This document shows positions 33,692 to 45,602 of a stretch of DNA of 64,000 nucleotides, piece after piece. The translations under genes and the position numbers were made by a program. The stretch's first letter is position 1, and each line of letters begins with the position of its first letter. This stretch comes from Oscarella lobularis (taxonomy: Eukaryota; Porifera; Homoscleromorpha; Homosclerophorida; Oscarellidae), in contig NC_089190.1 of the NCBI RefSeq assembly GCF_947507565.1, positions 2,108,001-2,172,000 on the forward strand. The letters run 5' to 3'. Under the pieces are notes generated by a model. That model saw only the letters and a list, made by a program, of their open reading frames with translations. It was not told where the DNA came from and ran no database searches.

Positions 33692-35121
33692 ATGGAGCCT
33701 CAGCGAAGTCGTAGCACTCTTTTCCACGTTACTGTGGCTATTCTTATGGTCGTCACGGGCACTCTAAATACCCTGACGATGAAGTAAGTCCGAATAGCGT
33801 CGCGTACGCCACTTTCGCACCACGTGCTCTTCGCGAAAGATTTCCACGCATCTCCTCAATTCAAACAGCCTCATAATGACGCGTTTCTTGCAGATGGACC
33901 GACCAGGAGTCGGCCAAAGGACAAAAAGGAGTGCACGTGCCGGCAAAGTGCGATTCGACATTCGGCGGGGTGCCGTGTCACGAATATCCGCCCGATCGAG
34001 CCTACGATCATCCATTCGATCATCCCTTCGTGCAAGTACGCCGCGCTATTCCATACACAAAGACGCCACGTCTGACGTCACCCGAGCAACGTCACGCGCG
34101 TTCATGGGATTTTTTTCTTAGGCTTTGTTTATGTTTATTGGCGAGATGTGCTGCTTCCTTGCCTTCAAAATTTTCGTCGCCATCAAATCAGCGAAAGGCG
34201 AACGAGTGAATCGTGGAGGCAAATTCAGTCCATTCATCTTCCTTCCACCCGCTCTGTGTGACATGTGCGCCTCATCCATCATGATCCTTGGCCTAACGAT
34301 GACGAATGCGTCGAGCTTCCAAATGCTTCGTGGTGCCGTGATTGTTTTCACTGGTCTCCTCTCTGTCACCTTCCTTCGCAATCGTCTCAAACTTCATCAT
34401 TGGATTGGCATACTTATTCTCATTGGTGGTCTCGTTGTAATCGGAGTTTCTGACGTCGTAACTCACAAGGAAACCGGTCATCTATCGGCAACGCAGCAAT
34501 TGTCCGGCGATCTCCTCATCGTCATGGCACAAATCGTCACAGCAATACAAGTAAAAAATTCCAATAATAATAATAATTATTATTATTATTATTGATTTTT
34601 TCAAGGTAACCTATGAGGAGCGTTTCTTGAAGAAGTATGACGTTCCACCACTCGTTGCCGTGGGCTGGGAAGGTATATTTGGGTTCAGCATGCTGGGTTT
34701 GCTCATGTTTCCCTTTTATTTCATACCGGCGAGTTTCGGCGCCTCGCGTCCCATTCGATTGGAAAACGCAATCGACGCCTTTATCCAATTTTCAAACAAT
34801 TGGCAAATCATCTTCTCCATGCTCGGTCTCATTGTCAGCATTGCTTTTTTCAATTTCAGTGGGCTCACCGTTGCTAAGGAACTCAACGCCACGACGCGCA
34901 TGGTCCTCGATTCCGTTCGCACCATGTTCGTCTGGTTCGTGAGTCTTGGAGTCGGTTGGGAACTCTTCAACTATCTCCAACCCGTCGGATACGTGCTTCT
35001 AGTTGTAGGAACGTTTGTATACTACAATATGGTCTTTGTGCCGCTATGGAAAAAATTCAGAGGCGGTGGATCGGAAAAGGAGCCGCTCTTGTCAGCTGAC
35101 AACAATGCTGTGCAATCATGA
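33692..35121 (+). CDS. SLC35F6: Solute carrier family 35 member F6 (drug/metabolite transporter fold)
   Basis: Four exons: 33692-33783, 33894-34041, 34122-34550 and 34607-35121. About ten hydrophobic segments. The first is HVTVAILMVVTGTLNTLTMK, followed by KWTDQESAKG. Family hallmarks follow: FIFLPPALCDMCASSIMILG, ASSFQMLRGAVIVFTGLLSV, GDLLIVMAQIVTAIQ, AFFNFSGLTVAKELNATTRM and VLDSVRTMFVWFVSLGVGWE. The tail EKEPLLS resembles an acidic-dileucine lysosomal sorting signal, and vertebrate SLC35F6 (ANT2BP) is lysosomal/mitochondrial. The luminal loop between segments 1 and 2 is longer than in the human protein (about 25 extra residues with two cysteines). Transported substrate unknown. Confidence 0.93.
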
Positions 35122-35249
35122 AATGCCGATGCAAATGCATGTACTGACGCCTAACCGTGATTTTTCTGTGTCTGATCGATCATCTATAGTTTGTACTCGC
35201 TTATCAATCGTACATGCGCGCGTTGCTTGACGTCTCTTCGCTGTAGAAT

Positions 35250-36220
35250 ATGTCTATTTGGTTGTTTGCCGGTCAGGGAGCGCAGTCCGTCGGCATGTGC
35301 AGCCGCCTGGCGACGATTCCCGTCGTCGCGAAGCTCTTCGAACGCGCCTCGACCATAATCGGTCGCGATCTTCTCAAAATCTGCGTCGACGGACCGAAAG
35401 AGGATCTCGATCGCACGGAGAACTGTCAACCGGCAATCGTAGCCGCCTCTCTAGCCGCTCTGGAGAGCGCAGCATCGGAAGGGAAGGGAATGACTACGCC
35501 CACGTGTGCAGCGGGATTCAGTCTCGGCGAAATAACAGCACTAATAGCAGCCGAATCATTGTCTATAGACGACGGTGAGTTCATAAATGCGTACGCTGTT
35601 ACTTATCTCTGCTCGTAGGATTTCGATTGGTCAAAGTTCGAGCTGAAGCGATGCAGAGAGCGTCGGATTTGTCTCCAAGCGGTATGCTTACGGTAGTGGG
35701 GCTCACTGACGACCAGCTAGGCGATCTCTGCTCGATGTGTCCCAAGGAGAAAGGGCACCTTCAAATTGCGAATTATTTATTTCCGCGTGGGCGCGTTATG
35801 TCTGGACATAATGCGGGAATTGAGTGGCTGGTCGATCAGCTCTCCACGTATAAGCCGAAGCCAAGGCAGGTGAGAAGGATTTCGGTCAGTGGGGCATTTC
35901 ATTCTCCTCTAATGAAATTGGCTCAAAATGAAGTGAAATCCTTATTGGATACCGTCGATATTAAGTTGCCACGTTTTCACGTTTATTCAAACGTGACTGC
36001 TCGTCCATATGAAAGTGAGGATCAAGTTCGCGTTCTCTTAGCAAGGCAAGTGTGCGAGCCAGTTCAGTGGGAACAATCAATGATAAATATTATTAATTAC
36101 ATCAATCAAGAGAATATTGAGCAAGTGTACGAAATTGGGCCTGGCAAACAGCTCAAAGCAGCCCTAAGCAGAATCGATTCCAATTTGGGTAAGACGTGCA
36201 AAAACGTCGAAGCTCAATAA
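35250..36220 (+). CDS. MCAT: Malonyl-CoA:ACP transacylase, mitochondrial FAS II type
   Basis: Two exons, 35250-35574 and 35621-36220, joined in phase 1. Start MSIWLFAGQGAQSVGM, the usual FxGQGxQ motif. The nucleophile Ser lies in AGFSLGEITAL and the catalytic His in SGAFHSPL; the tail carries EIGPGKQL. The enzyme loads malonate onto acyl carrier protein for mitochondrial fatty acid and lipoate synthesis. The model starts right at the catalytic domain: TAG AAT precedes the ATG in frame, so no targeting presequence is encoded here unless an upstream exon joins at the plausible acceptor CTCTTCGCTGTAG (35246). Its stop lies 16 bp from the PEX2 stop on the other strand. A fragment of this 3' end is copied at 22.5 kb. 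Confidence 0.94.
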
Positions 36221-36236
36221 ACTATTTTGTTTGTTA

Positions 36237-37490
36237 CTACGCTTGAGTTATTTCTTGCACCAGAGATCCACATTGCGGACATTTGAATTCAGGATCAGCG
36301 ACACGATTTGCCTGAAAATCAATAATAATAATAAATTATTGATTTTGTATCACACTCACTGTAATGCAATAGTAGCAGAATACGTGGCCACAACTAGTAG
36401 CCTTGTGCGGAGTCGTTGGCGGCGATTCCTCGCATATCCCACACTTCGTGCAGTCCACTTCCGGGTTAGATCTCAAGTGGAGAAAGGACACATTCCGTTG
36501 AACGAGATTTTTTAAATGACGTGTATTGATGAAGGGCAAGAGAAAGAAGAGAAACTCCTAGCCAAAGCACTGTTACATAGATGCACACATATATAAAGGA
36601 TTTGACTGACTGCAAATCCGTGCCATAGGAGTTCTCGGTTGAGAAACTCATAGCCCACCTGAATAGGAAAATATTCATCTATAACGTCAATTAATTAATT
36701 TGCTGACCTGTCTGACTGATTGTTTTTGTGAGAGCACCATTTTTAAACCGATGATTCTTTCCAGTAAAGATTGGTATCTAGGCAACTGTAGTTGATTCGA
36801 AAACTATCACAACTCTGACTGACTTTCCTCTCTGAAGGAAAACCAGGACATTGACAGTGTTCAAAACGTTCCACAAATTTTCTACGATATCAATAGTACC
36901 CCAAAGCTGAAAAGACATATTGGTTTATTAATTAAAAGTATTGACTTTTTAGCTTACTGGCCTAAAATTCAAGGCAGACTTCAAGTCTGTCGATCTCTCA
37001 TCAATATATCGCCCCAGTATAAAGACGAGACCATAAGCCCACTTTTGCCACACTGAAACGGCAGATGAATCTAAAGTACAATAATATAAGATGACGTCAT
37101 TTTTATTGGTAATTAGTACCAGAGCTAACGTATCTAACGTTGAGCATCTGCTGGCCTGGAGTTGCATTTCCGGAACTGAATGAAAACTAAAAAAATTCGT
37201 AATATTTAAATCTTCTCAAAAAATGTTTCTCACCTTCCATATAATCCACCTCAGAATTGCATTTGCTTCAGGTCCAATTCGAAGAAAGAAGGAGCCCTGA
37301 AATATTAATTAAACAAAGAAAGAATTGAGGAGATAGCGAACCGGAAATAGTGAGCACGCTTTTCGAATTTGATTGCGAAACATAGCCAAGAGTTCTTCGT
37401 CCAACGTCGACGCGTCGAGCTGCAGAAAAAGCTTAAAAGGTTTCAAAATACAGCAAAACATACTTGACTTATTCGCAGAGCGTCTTCCAT
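36237..37490 (-). CDS. PEX2: Peroxisome biogenesis factor 2, RING ubiquitin ligase
   Basis: Reads leftward from ATG 37490 (MEDALRISQ, then LDASTLDEELLAMFRNQIRK). Later exons: SFFLRIGPEANAILRWIIWK, FSFSSGNATPGQQMLNVRYV, VSVWQKWAYGLVFILGRYID, NVLNTVNVLVFLQRGKS, RYQSLLERIIGLKMVLSQK, VGYEFLNRELLWHGFA and EFLFFLLPFINTRHLKNLV. The RING finger is CTKCGICEE...CGHVFCYYC spliced to FKCPQCGS. PEX2 sits in the peroxisomal membrane with PEX10 and PEX12 and ubiquitinates PEX5. The RISQLDA start and RING cysteines match the family; exon frames are open, so this is the functional copy, unlike the pieces at 18.4 and 22.4 kb. Confidence 0.94.
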
Positions 37491-37781
37491 TAGAAAAAAT
37501 TCGCCTCTGCTTGTGCCGAAAAATTCGCACATGCGCAATCGTCGCGGGAAGGTATACACTGTATCGGAAATTACCGCGCGACAGCGACAGATGAACGCAC
37601 GCTGAACGATCTCGTGACCTCCGATACGAAATCGTTGCTATGCACGAACGGCCTCTAATTCAACTTTCCCGACTCCAAATTTCGCCGAGGCGTTTTGAAA
37701 CAAGGTAAGAATCAATCGCAATCAGAACGAACCGCGTACGAGGCTCCGAAGAGGTGCATGCGATATCGAAACAAAGTATTT

Positions 37782-38766
37782 CTTCTGTGAAGTAGAATAC
37801 AGTAGTCGTTTGTAGCTTGACTAGAAGGTAGACGTCGCGAAACGTCAAAAAAACGACACTGTTTAGAACGGTCAATCCGCGCAGGTTAGCAGCAGGCAGT
37901 ACGCGGTAGTATCCTTGGTGTTGCATAGTTGAAGTCCCGGTATGCAGAGACTTTTTTGACCGCGTCTGGAGCCTATGTCCAACTTAACAGTGGGCGCGCC
38001 AGGCGCTACGGTTTCGCGCCAATCGCGCATAGCAAGTCGCGGTTACTTGCGGACAAGAAAGGAGCCGGCGAAGAGGTTTCACTGCAACTCCAATAGATAG
38101 GTATTCTTGCTGTCATTTTGCAATGCCTTCAACGAGCTGTGAAGTGGAGTTTTAGCCAAAAAAGTTTGGTAGTCTCGCTGCGTCGACGTCTCGTGCGCTC
38201 ATTTGAGGAGGCGTATCACGCCCGATAGGCGTGTATGCAAGGTCACCGTGAATAGAGACCATCGAGACGTCTTTGCTGCTTCTGTGAAGTAGAATAGTCG
38301 TTCTTAACTTCATTAGAAAGTAGAAGTTGCGAAATATCAAATAAACGAGACAGGTTAAAAAAGTTAAATCTGCGCAGGTTAGCAGCAGGCAGTGCGCGGT
38401 AGTATCCTTGGTGTTGCATAGTTGAAGTCCTGGTATGCAGAGAATTTTTTGACCGCGTCTGGAGCCTATGTCCAACTTAACAGTGGGCGCGCCAGGCGCT
38501 ACGGTTTCGCGCCAATCACGCATAGCAAGTCGCGGTTACTTGCGGACAAGAAAGGAGCCGGCGAAGAGGTTTCACTGCAACTCCAATAGATAGGTATTCT
38601 TGCTGTCATTTTGCCCTGCCTTCCACGAGCTGTGAAGTGGAGTTTCAGAGTACAAACGTTTTGGCAATCTCGCTGGGTCGACGTCTCGTGCGCTCATTTG
38701 AGGAGGCGTATCACGCCCGATAGGCGTGTATGCAAGGTCACCGTGACTAGAGTCCATCGAGACGTC
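37782..38766. repeat. Tandem duplication, two copies of about 495 bp
   Basis: Copy A 37782-38278, copy B 38279-38766. Shared landmarks keep a 493-497 bp spacing: CATAGTTGAAGTC at 37924 and 38417, GTCGACGTCTCGTGCGCTCA at 38182 and 38677, CTTCTGTGAAGTAGAAT at 37782 and 38279. The middle of the unit (CAGTGGGCGCGCCAGGCGCT region) is almost identical, the edges diverge more. No coding frame is conserved between copies. Confidence 0.93.
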
Positions 38767-39509
38767 GTAGGACATCGATCGCCTTTGTAATAGAAAGCAG
38801 TGAATGTTGGACTAGCGATCGACATAGCGACGGTCGCCGGAAAGTTGTATAAAGTCGAAAAAACGCTGTAGTTTTGCTGAAATAGCTTGTGGGACGAAAT
38901 TTTCTGAACAGATCAAAGTCTATTGTATTGAATGACAAGTTCAGAGTAATCCGAGCGCAGAGAATGCGGAGATTTTGACTCCGGAATTAATTAGAGCGTT
39001 GGCACGCGTCGATTAATTCCTAGGCGGGACAGTTGCGAATAATCGCATTAGTGATGTCATAATCAATATTGCTCTATAACACGTGGTCGCGTTTAAGTTG
39101 TTAGTGGTCAGTGACGTCACCAGAACGTCATCAAAAGGGAGGAGATTGCGTAGGCGAGCCTAGCAACGGTCAGGGTATGAAGACACTTGCTCCTCAATAG
39201 TAGGCGTTCCTAAAATTTTTTAAAAAGGAACTATCGACGTCTGTTTATTCGATGAAAACGGCGGTGTAATTAAGTTAATCGCTTCCGGTTGGTTGCGAAA
39301 ATTCAATTACAAATTTGAATGTACTGTTGCTATACAGAAAACGTGTTTTTGAAGATGGCATTTGTATTTTCGAGCGAGAGCCCTACACGCCGTAGTGTCA
39401 AAGTCATTAAGGACAAAACCCCGTTTTTTTGGCATATAGTAAGGGGGTAGTACTCTCTGGAAATGGAAATACCCGATTAATGATATCCAATCTGACGGAA
39501 TGTATCGAG

Positions 39510-39805
39510 TACCGATCGCGAGCAGTCTTGATCAGCGGTAATGCTGACGCTGTTCCGATTCCGTACACGATTGACCAGTGAAGGGAAATTTTGCGGGTGA
39601 CCCTGAGCTCTCTTTTGTCTCCTCGCGCGCGTGTGATCGTTTACCGATTCTCGCGCAGCACTGAGAGCCGACCGACTGATATGGTCGAGTGGTGTACGCG
39701 TGTGGTGGTGTGTACATCGGTACTGTTCGCGAGCAGTTCCTAGTAGTAATGCTGACGCTGTTCCGAATCCGTACTCGATGGCCAGTGGGAATATTGTGAG
39801 GCTTG
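39510..39805. repeat. Diverged duplication with about 210 bp spacing
   Basis: GTAATGCTGACGCTGTTCCG at about 39538 recurs at about 39748 with similar flanks (GCGAGCAGT before, GACCAGTG or GGCCAGTG after). Only about 80 bp per copy are alike. Confidence 0.75.
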
Positions 39806-40810
39806 GGCAGAGGCTTGGGCAGAGGGTACGTTTGCCTTGATGATTGTACTGAGTCAGTGATCAATGATGATCGTTTTTTTGACTCAGTTCTGAGCAAACT
39901 TTCCTCGTATAAACAATTAAAGAACAATAAAGTAAGCCAATCGCGCGGTCTTTGCTTGCTTCCCATCTCTTTTTTGGCAGTTTTTTTTCGATCATCGATG
40001 CTCCACCAATTCTTTGTCGACCTCTGCTGTTTCAGCGCTCCGCTTCTTGTCTTCGTACTTTCTTCAACAAAAATTAAATGCACCCTAAACACAATCGTAC
40101 ATGCACACACCGCACCGCGCAACGGTAAGCCGAGCGCTCCTATGGCTTCTTTTTTAATGTATTGATGTCTTCTTTAGCCGCTCGATCGCCGTTTCTTTGG
40201 CGCTCCGCCAAGCTTTCTTCTTGCGCCGACTCGAGCGTTTTCTTCGTACTTTGCTTCAACTAGGGCTCCTAAATTTTAAGTGGCCTTTGGAAACTGCCTT
40301 CAAGTTTCTATTTTTTATCTTTTCTATTTCCTGAAAAATCCTTTCCGCAGCCGCTTTAAAATTCAGAAAAATTCATCTAAATCCACACACCATCGGCTAA
40401 AGATACATCGCACCGCGCACCGGATATGAGGCTCCATTTGAATTCGAGTAGACTATGAACAAATAGAGAGTATTTATAAAAATATGTGAGTGCTTTTCTA
40501 GCGTTTTGTGAGTTCAAATTTAAAATATAAAAAATACAAATCTAATGAATGAGTTCGCGTGTAGCCAGCGAGATCTCGTTTGTGGTTTGTTCACGTAACC
40601 GGTAACGCACGTTAAAATAATAGAGATTCTCGATCGAATTCTCGCCTAAAAATCGCGCCGCCGATTGTCGCTGGCAATCGTCGCTTTACCCATCGTGTTT
40701 GGTGCCGTCTCGCCGTCTCAAGTTACCCGAATTGTTTGTGGGGAAAAAAGGGGAAGGACTCTCAAGTGCCTGGCGACCTCTTCTGTTTACACGACGAGAA
40801 AACGCACGAA

Positions 40811-43800
40811 ATGGCCACCTACGTTACGGAAAGAGACGCGAGACTCGAACGCGTCATACAGGTAAGCGAATCGCAGCAAAAAAGCCTCGATTCATCGATC
40901 GAGCTTTGCGGGACCCCAAAAACTCGCTACATCATTATTTTCGTACTGTAGCGTCTCGAAGAGGCGTGCACGCGCGTTCAAACCGATCCTGCAATCGTTC
41001 TCCTACGACGCGATTCGGCGAGCGCGCGTCACGTGCCCGAACGCATTCGCGAAATCGTCGACGCGTGTCTCGCGCGATCCGACGGCGCGCCGACGTGCGA
41101 CGACGATTTGGCGCGCGAGAATCAACTTCTCGAAGTAAGCAGCGCGTGCGGCGGCACGTGCGTTTTTCCCACGCTCTTGTTTTCTTTTTAGGATGAGGTG
41201 AAGCGTGTCGAAGCGCTGTTGAGAAAGGCGCGACGCGAGCGAGAAGATCTCGGCGAGAAATACGTTGCTGTGAGCTCAAAGGTGAGAATATTTCAACTTT
41301 ATTTATTTATTTATTTATTCATTTATTTTAGCTTGAGAGGATTTTTCAGTTGGAGCAGGAAGTGGATGTTCTGCGTCAGGAGAAGCTGTCGTTTGTCGAT
41401 CAGATGACTCTACTTCAAAAGCAACTTGTAGAGAAGGAGAGACGGCATCAAGTGCACGTGAAGCGATACGAAGACAAACGGCAAAAACAGGCAATATTAG
41501 TGCAAAAACTTCAAGCAAAGGTACACGTAATTGATGAAGTATAAACTTTATTTATTAGATATTGATTTTTTAGTTGTTACAGTATAAAAGGAGGAATACG
41601 GATTTGGTAGCGGAGAGTCGACAGGCTCTTGAGAAAAGCACTCACGTGAGATCACTTGGGATTTATATTATTATTGTATTTGGACTTGTTTTCTAGTTGG
41701 AGGAGAGCATGTCTAGTTTGGAATTTCAGCTATCATCAGCGGATCAAAAAGTGAGCAGATTGCAACAGTCGCACGGCGAAGAGCTACAGGGGACGTTACT
41801 CAAACTGAAAGAGAAAGAAAAAATGTACCGTACAGTATACTCATACATAAATATTAAATATATATTCGTAGAACTTCCGATTTGAAATCTAAACTTGTCG
41901 AAAGCAAGGAGACCAATCAGAGACTCGTGACTGATATTCATAAGTTGACAGCGGATTGGCAACAGTCACGTGAACTATTACAACACAAGGATCAATTACA
42001 TAAGAATGAGCTGAGAGTATGTGTACATAAAAAATATCTATACTTAGTATATTTGTGTTTAGGTTAAGGTTTTGGTTGAGAAAACGAAATGGAGAGAAGA
42101 TCTTGCGAGATTGCTACCTATTGTGTCATTGCTAAGAAGCGATCATAATGATATAAAATCGAGGGCGCAGAGGAATATTGAATTGATGCGCGGTTTTGTT
42201 TGCGAGAGCGTCAAAAGTCTGGGGAATTCGATTGAAAGGAGAGAGAGACATTGGGAGAGAAAGTGTGAAGAAATAGCAGATAAATTGAGAGAGGTTATTC
42301 CACAAGAGAAGTTGTTAGTAATAGTACATTTTTTACTGATAGGTTTCTTTGGATTTTGGCAACGAGAGACTAAAGTTTGACAAAAAGGAGAAGGAGTTGA
42401 TAGAAACCGTCGAAGGAAGAGAAAACCAATTAGCAAAATTGGAAGCGGAAAAACGAGAAATTCAAGTAGCTTTCAGCCAATCAGAAAACGCCAGAAAAGA
42501 AGTGGAAGCAAGAGTGGAAGACTTGGTAAAAAATCACTCAAAATATCCTTGATTAATTAATTAATGAATTAATTTCAGCTGATGAAAAATGAAGAACTTC
42601 TTCAGGAATTACAAGGAAATCAAGATCGACGTCGCGTGCTCGAATCCAGCTGCTCAGTCCTTCAAGAAACACTGAAAAAGATAACAAATTCAATGAAATT
42701 GAAAAATTCAACCATCATCTCTCCACCTCTATTGGATTTGACTGAACGCGTTTCCCCTCTAGGCGTGTCAGCGAATTCATTTGAAAGACCCAGATCACAA
42801 CCAAATCAGCAAACTAGGTAAATTCATTAATTAAAAATAATGAGGGTTAATTAGATAGGTATTTTGTATTAGCACGCCAGTGAAAAGTGCCGGTGTCTTG
42901 GCGTCTTCTTCCGGGTCAAGCCTAGCCTCTGATTTGGATTTGGGCGAGAGTCAGGTTTCAATGCACGTGGGTGGGCGGAGTAGTGAGGAGAGAGACGGCG
43001 GAGATAGCGGAGTAGAGACCGTCGCAAATGAAGCGTGGGCTGCAGTGAAGGGAGCACTCACTTCTCATAACGTTAATCGCCAGGTAAGGGAAAAAACGAT
43101 AGATTAGATATAATATTTATTTATTATATTTTCTCAAAGGAACTGGAGGGTCAGATCGTGCATTTGAATTGCCAGCTGCAAGAAACGAGACGTCGAATCG
43201 AGTCCAGCGAAAGAGAGAGATCAGCTCTGACGAAAGCAATCGAAGTGCTCAAAACTGACTTAGAAACAAGGTACACGAAAAATAGATACAGATAAAAATA
43301 TTCATATATACTTTTCCCAGTCAATGTTATCAACAAGAAAAGACGGCGGAATGTCAAACGCTCGAGACAAAGTATCAAGCTCTGAACGAGTATAAAATTA
43401 ATCTTATAAGAATAATTCATAATTGTTTTATTTCGTATTTCGGTAGTCGATGTGATTTGCTTGAAGGGGAAGGTCAGACGCGCGTTGTCACGCAACAGAC
43501 TCTAGAACAGCACGTCGAAAAATTGCAATTGGAGGTCCAGGATTTTGTGGAAGAGCGAGAGCGAATGACGCAATCGAATCGGCGTCTTGACGAAACGAAT
43601 GAGCAATTGGCTAAGGAAGTTGAAACGCTGAAATCGACACTGGAAAAATCCGAACGCGAAGTGACGTCAAGAGGAAGCAGAATCGATGAAGTGGAGAGAA
43701 AATTAGATGACGTCAGAAAGAGATTGACAGAAGCGGAGGAACGATTCAAAACAGGGCAAAGCCAAATTGAGAAATTGGAAGAGGAGAAAGAAGGCGTGGT

Positions 43801-45307
43801 CGAGAGATTGACGGAGACGGAAGTAGAGAGGAAAAGCCTAGAGGGAGTCGTCGAGACACTGAGATCAATGCAGTCGACGTGGAATGAGGAAAAAGGACGA
43901 TTGATGCGCGAGAAATTGGAGCTGGAGGCGGAGAAACGAAAATGGGTGGAAGAGGTAAGAGATTTGTTGCGATGTGAATTTTAAGGGCACTTCTGTTTTT
44001 ACTAGCAAACGGAGCGTCAGGATTTGATTGGTCGGCTGAAGGCGGTTGAAGAGATGTGGAGGAAGTCTGTTGGAGAGGCGAGTGATATGAAATTACGAGT
44101 CAGTTCTCTTGAGAAGGAGCTGAAGTTGAGCCAGGTTAGAAGAAAGAAAGTTTAATACAGTAGGTATATAAATTACATGTTATTTTTCTTAGAATGACAA
44201 AGAGATGGCCGAGCAAAATGTGCAAAGACTTCAAGTCAAATTATCCGCAGAAAAGTGATAACGTGTAAATGACTAATTAATTAATTGACGTCATATCTCG
44301 TTTTTAGAGCGGCTTCTCTGGAAAGTTTGAAATTGGTGCGAGAACTCGAAGGGGGCACGCCTACCGTGCGAAATGCCCTCCAACTCGAAGTGACAAAAAA
44401 GGAAGATATCATATCAAAGATGACGTCACAGCTCGACGGTCTTTACACGTCAGTATTTCCATTGACGTCTGGAACGTCATCATTGTCATTACCCTTCGCA
44501 TCGAAAATCGCCGCACTTGTGAAATTTTTTGAAGAAAAACCGGAAGCGGACGGGAAACGCGGCTATTGGGCAGTTGTACGCGAACGCGACGCGCTTCTCG
44601 AACGCGTCGACGCGCAGCGACGCGCCAACGAAACGCAGCTGAACGAAATGCGCGCCAAAATCGAAAAAGCGGAAGCGGAGCGCTTTCACACGTGCAACGA
44701 GGCAAAATCCTATTTGGCGTTGAAGGGAAAGTTAGAAGGGGAGGTCGCCGCCGGAACGGAAGTCATAATTCAGCTGAGAACGCGACTGGGTGATGTGGAG
44801 AGCGAATTGAAGCGGAGTCGCGCCGAGTGGGAGGTCGAGAGATGTCGCTACGTTCGGCTCATGTCGGAATTGACGGAGAAGTCTGAACACGGCGACCAAG
44901 GGCGAGTAGAAATTTTCAGATTAAATTTATTAGTAATACTTGGTGTAGGGCTGAGGGCAAATTGAGGAAAAGAGTGCGGGAATTAGAAGCAAAGGTAGAC
45001 GTTAATTAATAATAGCTCCTATACTAATCACGTGCGTTTTTAGGTGGCTAGTTTGCAGTCAGAGGTGACCGAGCGTCGGCGCAAAAAACGTCAATATTGC
45101 TCTGAAATAACGAAGAAGGACAAAGAGGTAAAGGAACTGCGTTTGCTCTTGGGCGAATCCCTTCAGCAGATGATGAACGAAACGGCGTCGTCTTCGCGAG
45201 ACGTTTCGCTAAATCCGAATCGATCACGTGACTGGAAAGCGAGCCAATCGTCTCCCGCGATGCGCGTGACGTCACCCTTATTTACGAGCACTCCGCAAAA
45301 GTATTGA
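40811..45307 (+). CDS. CROCC: Rootletin (ciliary rootlet coiled-coil protein)
   Basis: About 16 exons from ATG 40811 (MATYVTERDARLERVIQ) to the stop at 45307 (TSPLFTSTPQKY). The product is almost wholly coiled coil. The N-terminal part matches human rootletin segment by segment: RVEALLRKARREREDLGEKY with VAVSSKLERIFQLE, KRYEDKRQKQAILVQKLQAK followed by LLQYKRRN, and TDIHKLTADWQQSRELLQHK. A Ser-rich break (42850-43060: SSGSSLASDLDLGESQ) lies where rootletin has its Ser/Pro linker. Rootletin polymerises into the striated rootlet anchoring basal bodies, and also links centrioles. The protein is shorter than the roughly 2000-residue vertebrate form. An upstream non-coding or coding exon is possible. 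Sponges have motile cilia, so presence fits. Confidence 0.85.
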
Positions 45308-45369
45308 TTCATATAATTCTTTATTGCATTTAAAAATCCGTTTTATTCTACAGCTAGTTTTAGTCCGTG

Positions 45370-45570
45370 CTATTTCTTTTTTCTGTCGAAGGGATCCTGC
45401 CAGACTTTCATTCCTCCCGGCTGCGTTTCTTCGAGACTCTTTTCGTCCCGTATCGTTCGCTGTCGCTCGCGCCACTTTTCGGGATGAAGCTTCGGCTGGA
45501 CGGCAATAGGATACAAGGCAATCGCTAGCAAGCCGGTTAGGCTTCCAATGAGAACAAGAGTCCTCTTCAT
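45370..45570 (-). CDS. SMIM20: Small integral membrane protein 20 (MITRAC7), COX1 assembly
   Basis: Single exon, 66 residues, MKRTLVLIGSLTGLLAIALY. One N-terminal membrane helix followed by a short charged tail ending PGGMKVWQDPFDRKKK. Human SMIM20 has the same size, topology and the C-terminal PPGLKVWSDPFGRK motif, so the assignment is firm. The vertebrate protein stabilises newly made COX1 in the mitochondrial inner membrane. Its stop lies 62 bp from the convergent rootletin stop. Its start codon is only 32 bp from B3GALT6 on the other strand. Confidence 0.92.
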   Translation of the reverse strand: MKRTLVLIGSLTGLLAIALYPIAVQPKLHPEKWRERQRTIRDEKSLEETQPGGMKVWQDPFDRKKK

Positions 45571-45602
45571 TGCGAGTTTTAGCGCTGCGCTAGGCCTACT
45601 GG
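45571..45602. promoter_or_regulatory. 32-bp divergent gap, SMIM20 / B3GALT6
   Basis: The two start codons face outward with 32 bp between them, too short for separate promoters; transcription start sites must lie in this gap or inside the opposite coding sequence. Inference from position. Confidence 0.5.

Larger units (their letters stand above)
37491..40810. other. Gene-poor intergenic region (3.3 kb), rich in local duplications
   Basis: The longest gene-free stretch of the window, upstream of both PEX2 and rootletin. Besides the two duplications listed separately, it holds scattered A/T-rich sequence and frames that are interrupted or arginine-rich. A 196-codon minus-strand frame (39532-40122) has no recognisable domain and spans the duplication, so I do not call it. 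From about 40600 the base composition resembles the rootletin promoter. Confidence 0.6.

Noticed and set aside
39532-40122. 196-codon minus-strand frame
   Set aside because: No motif, no intron signals, and it spans a diverged duplication.
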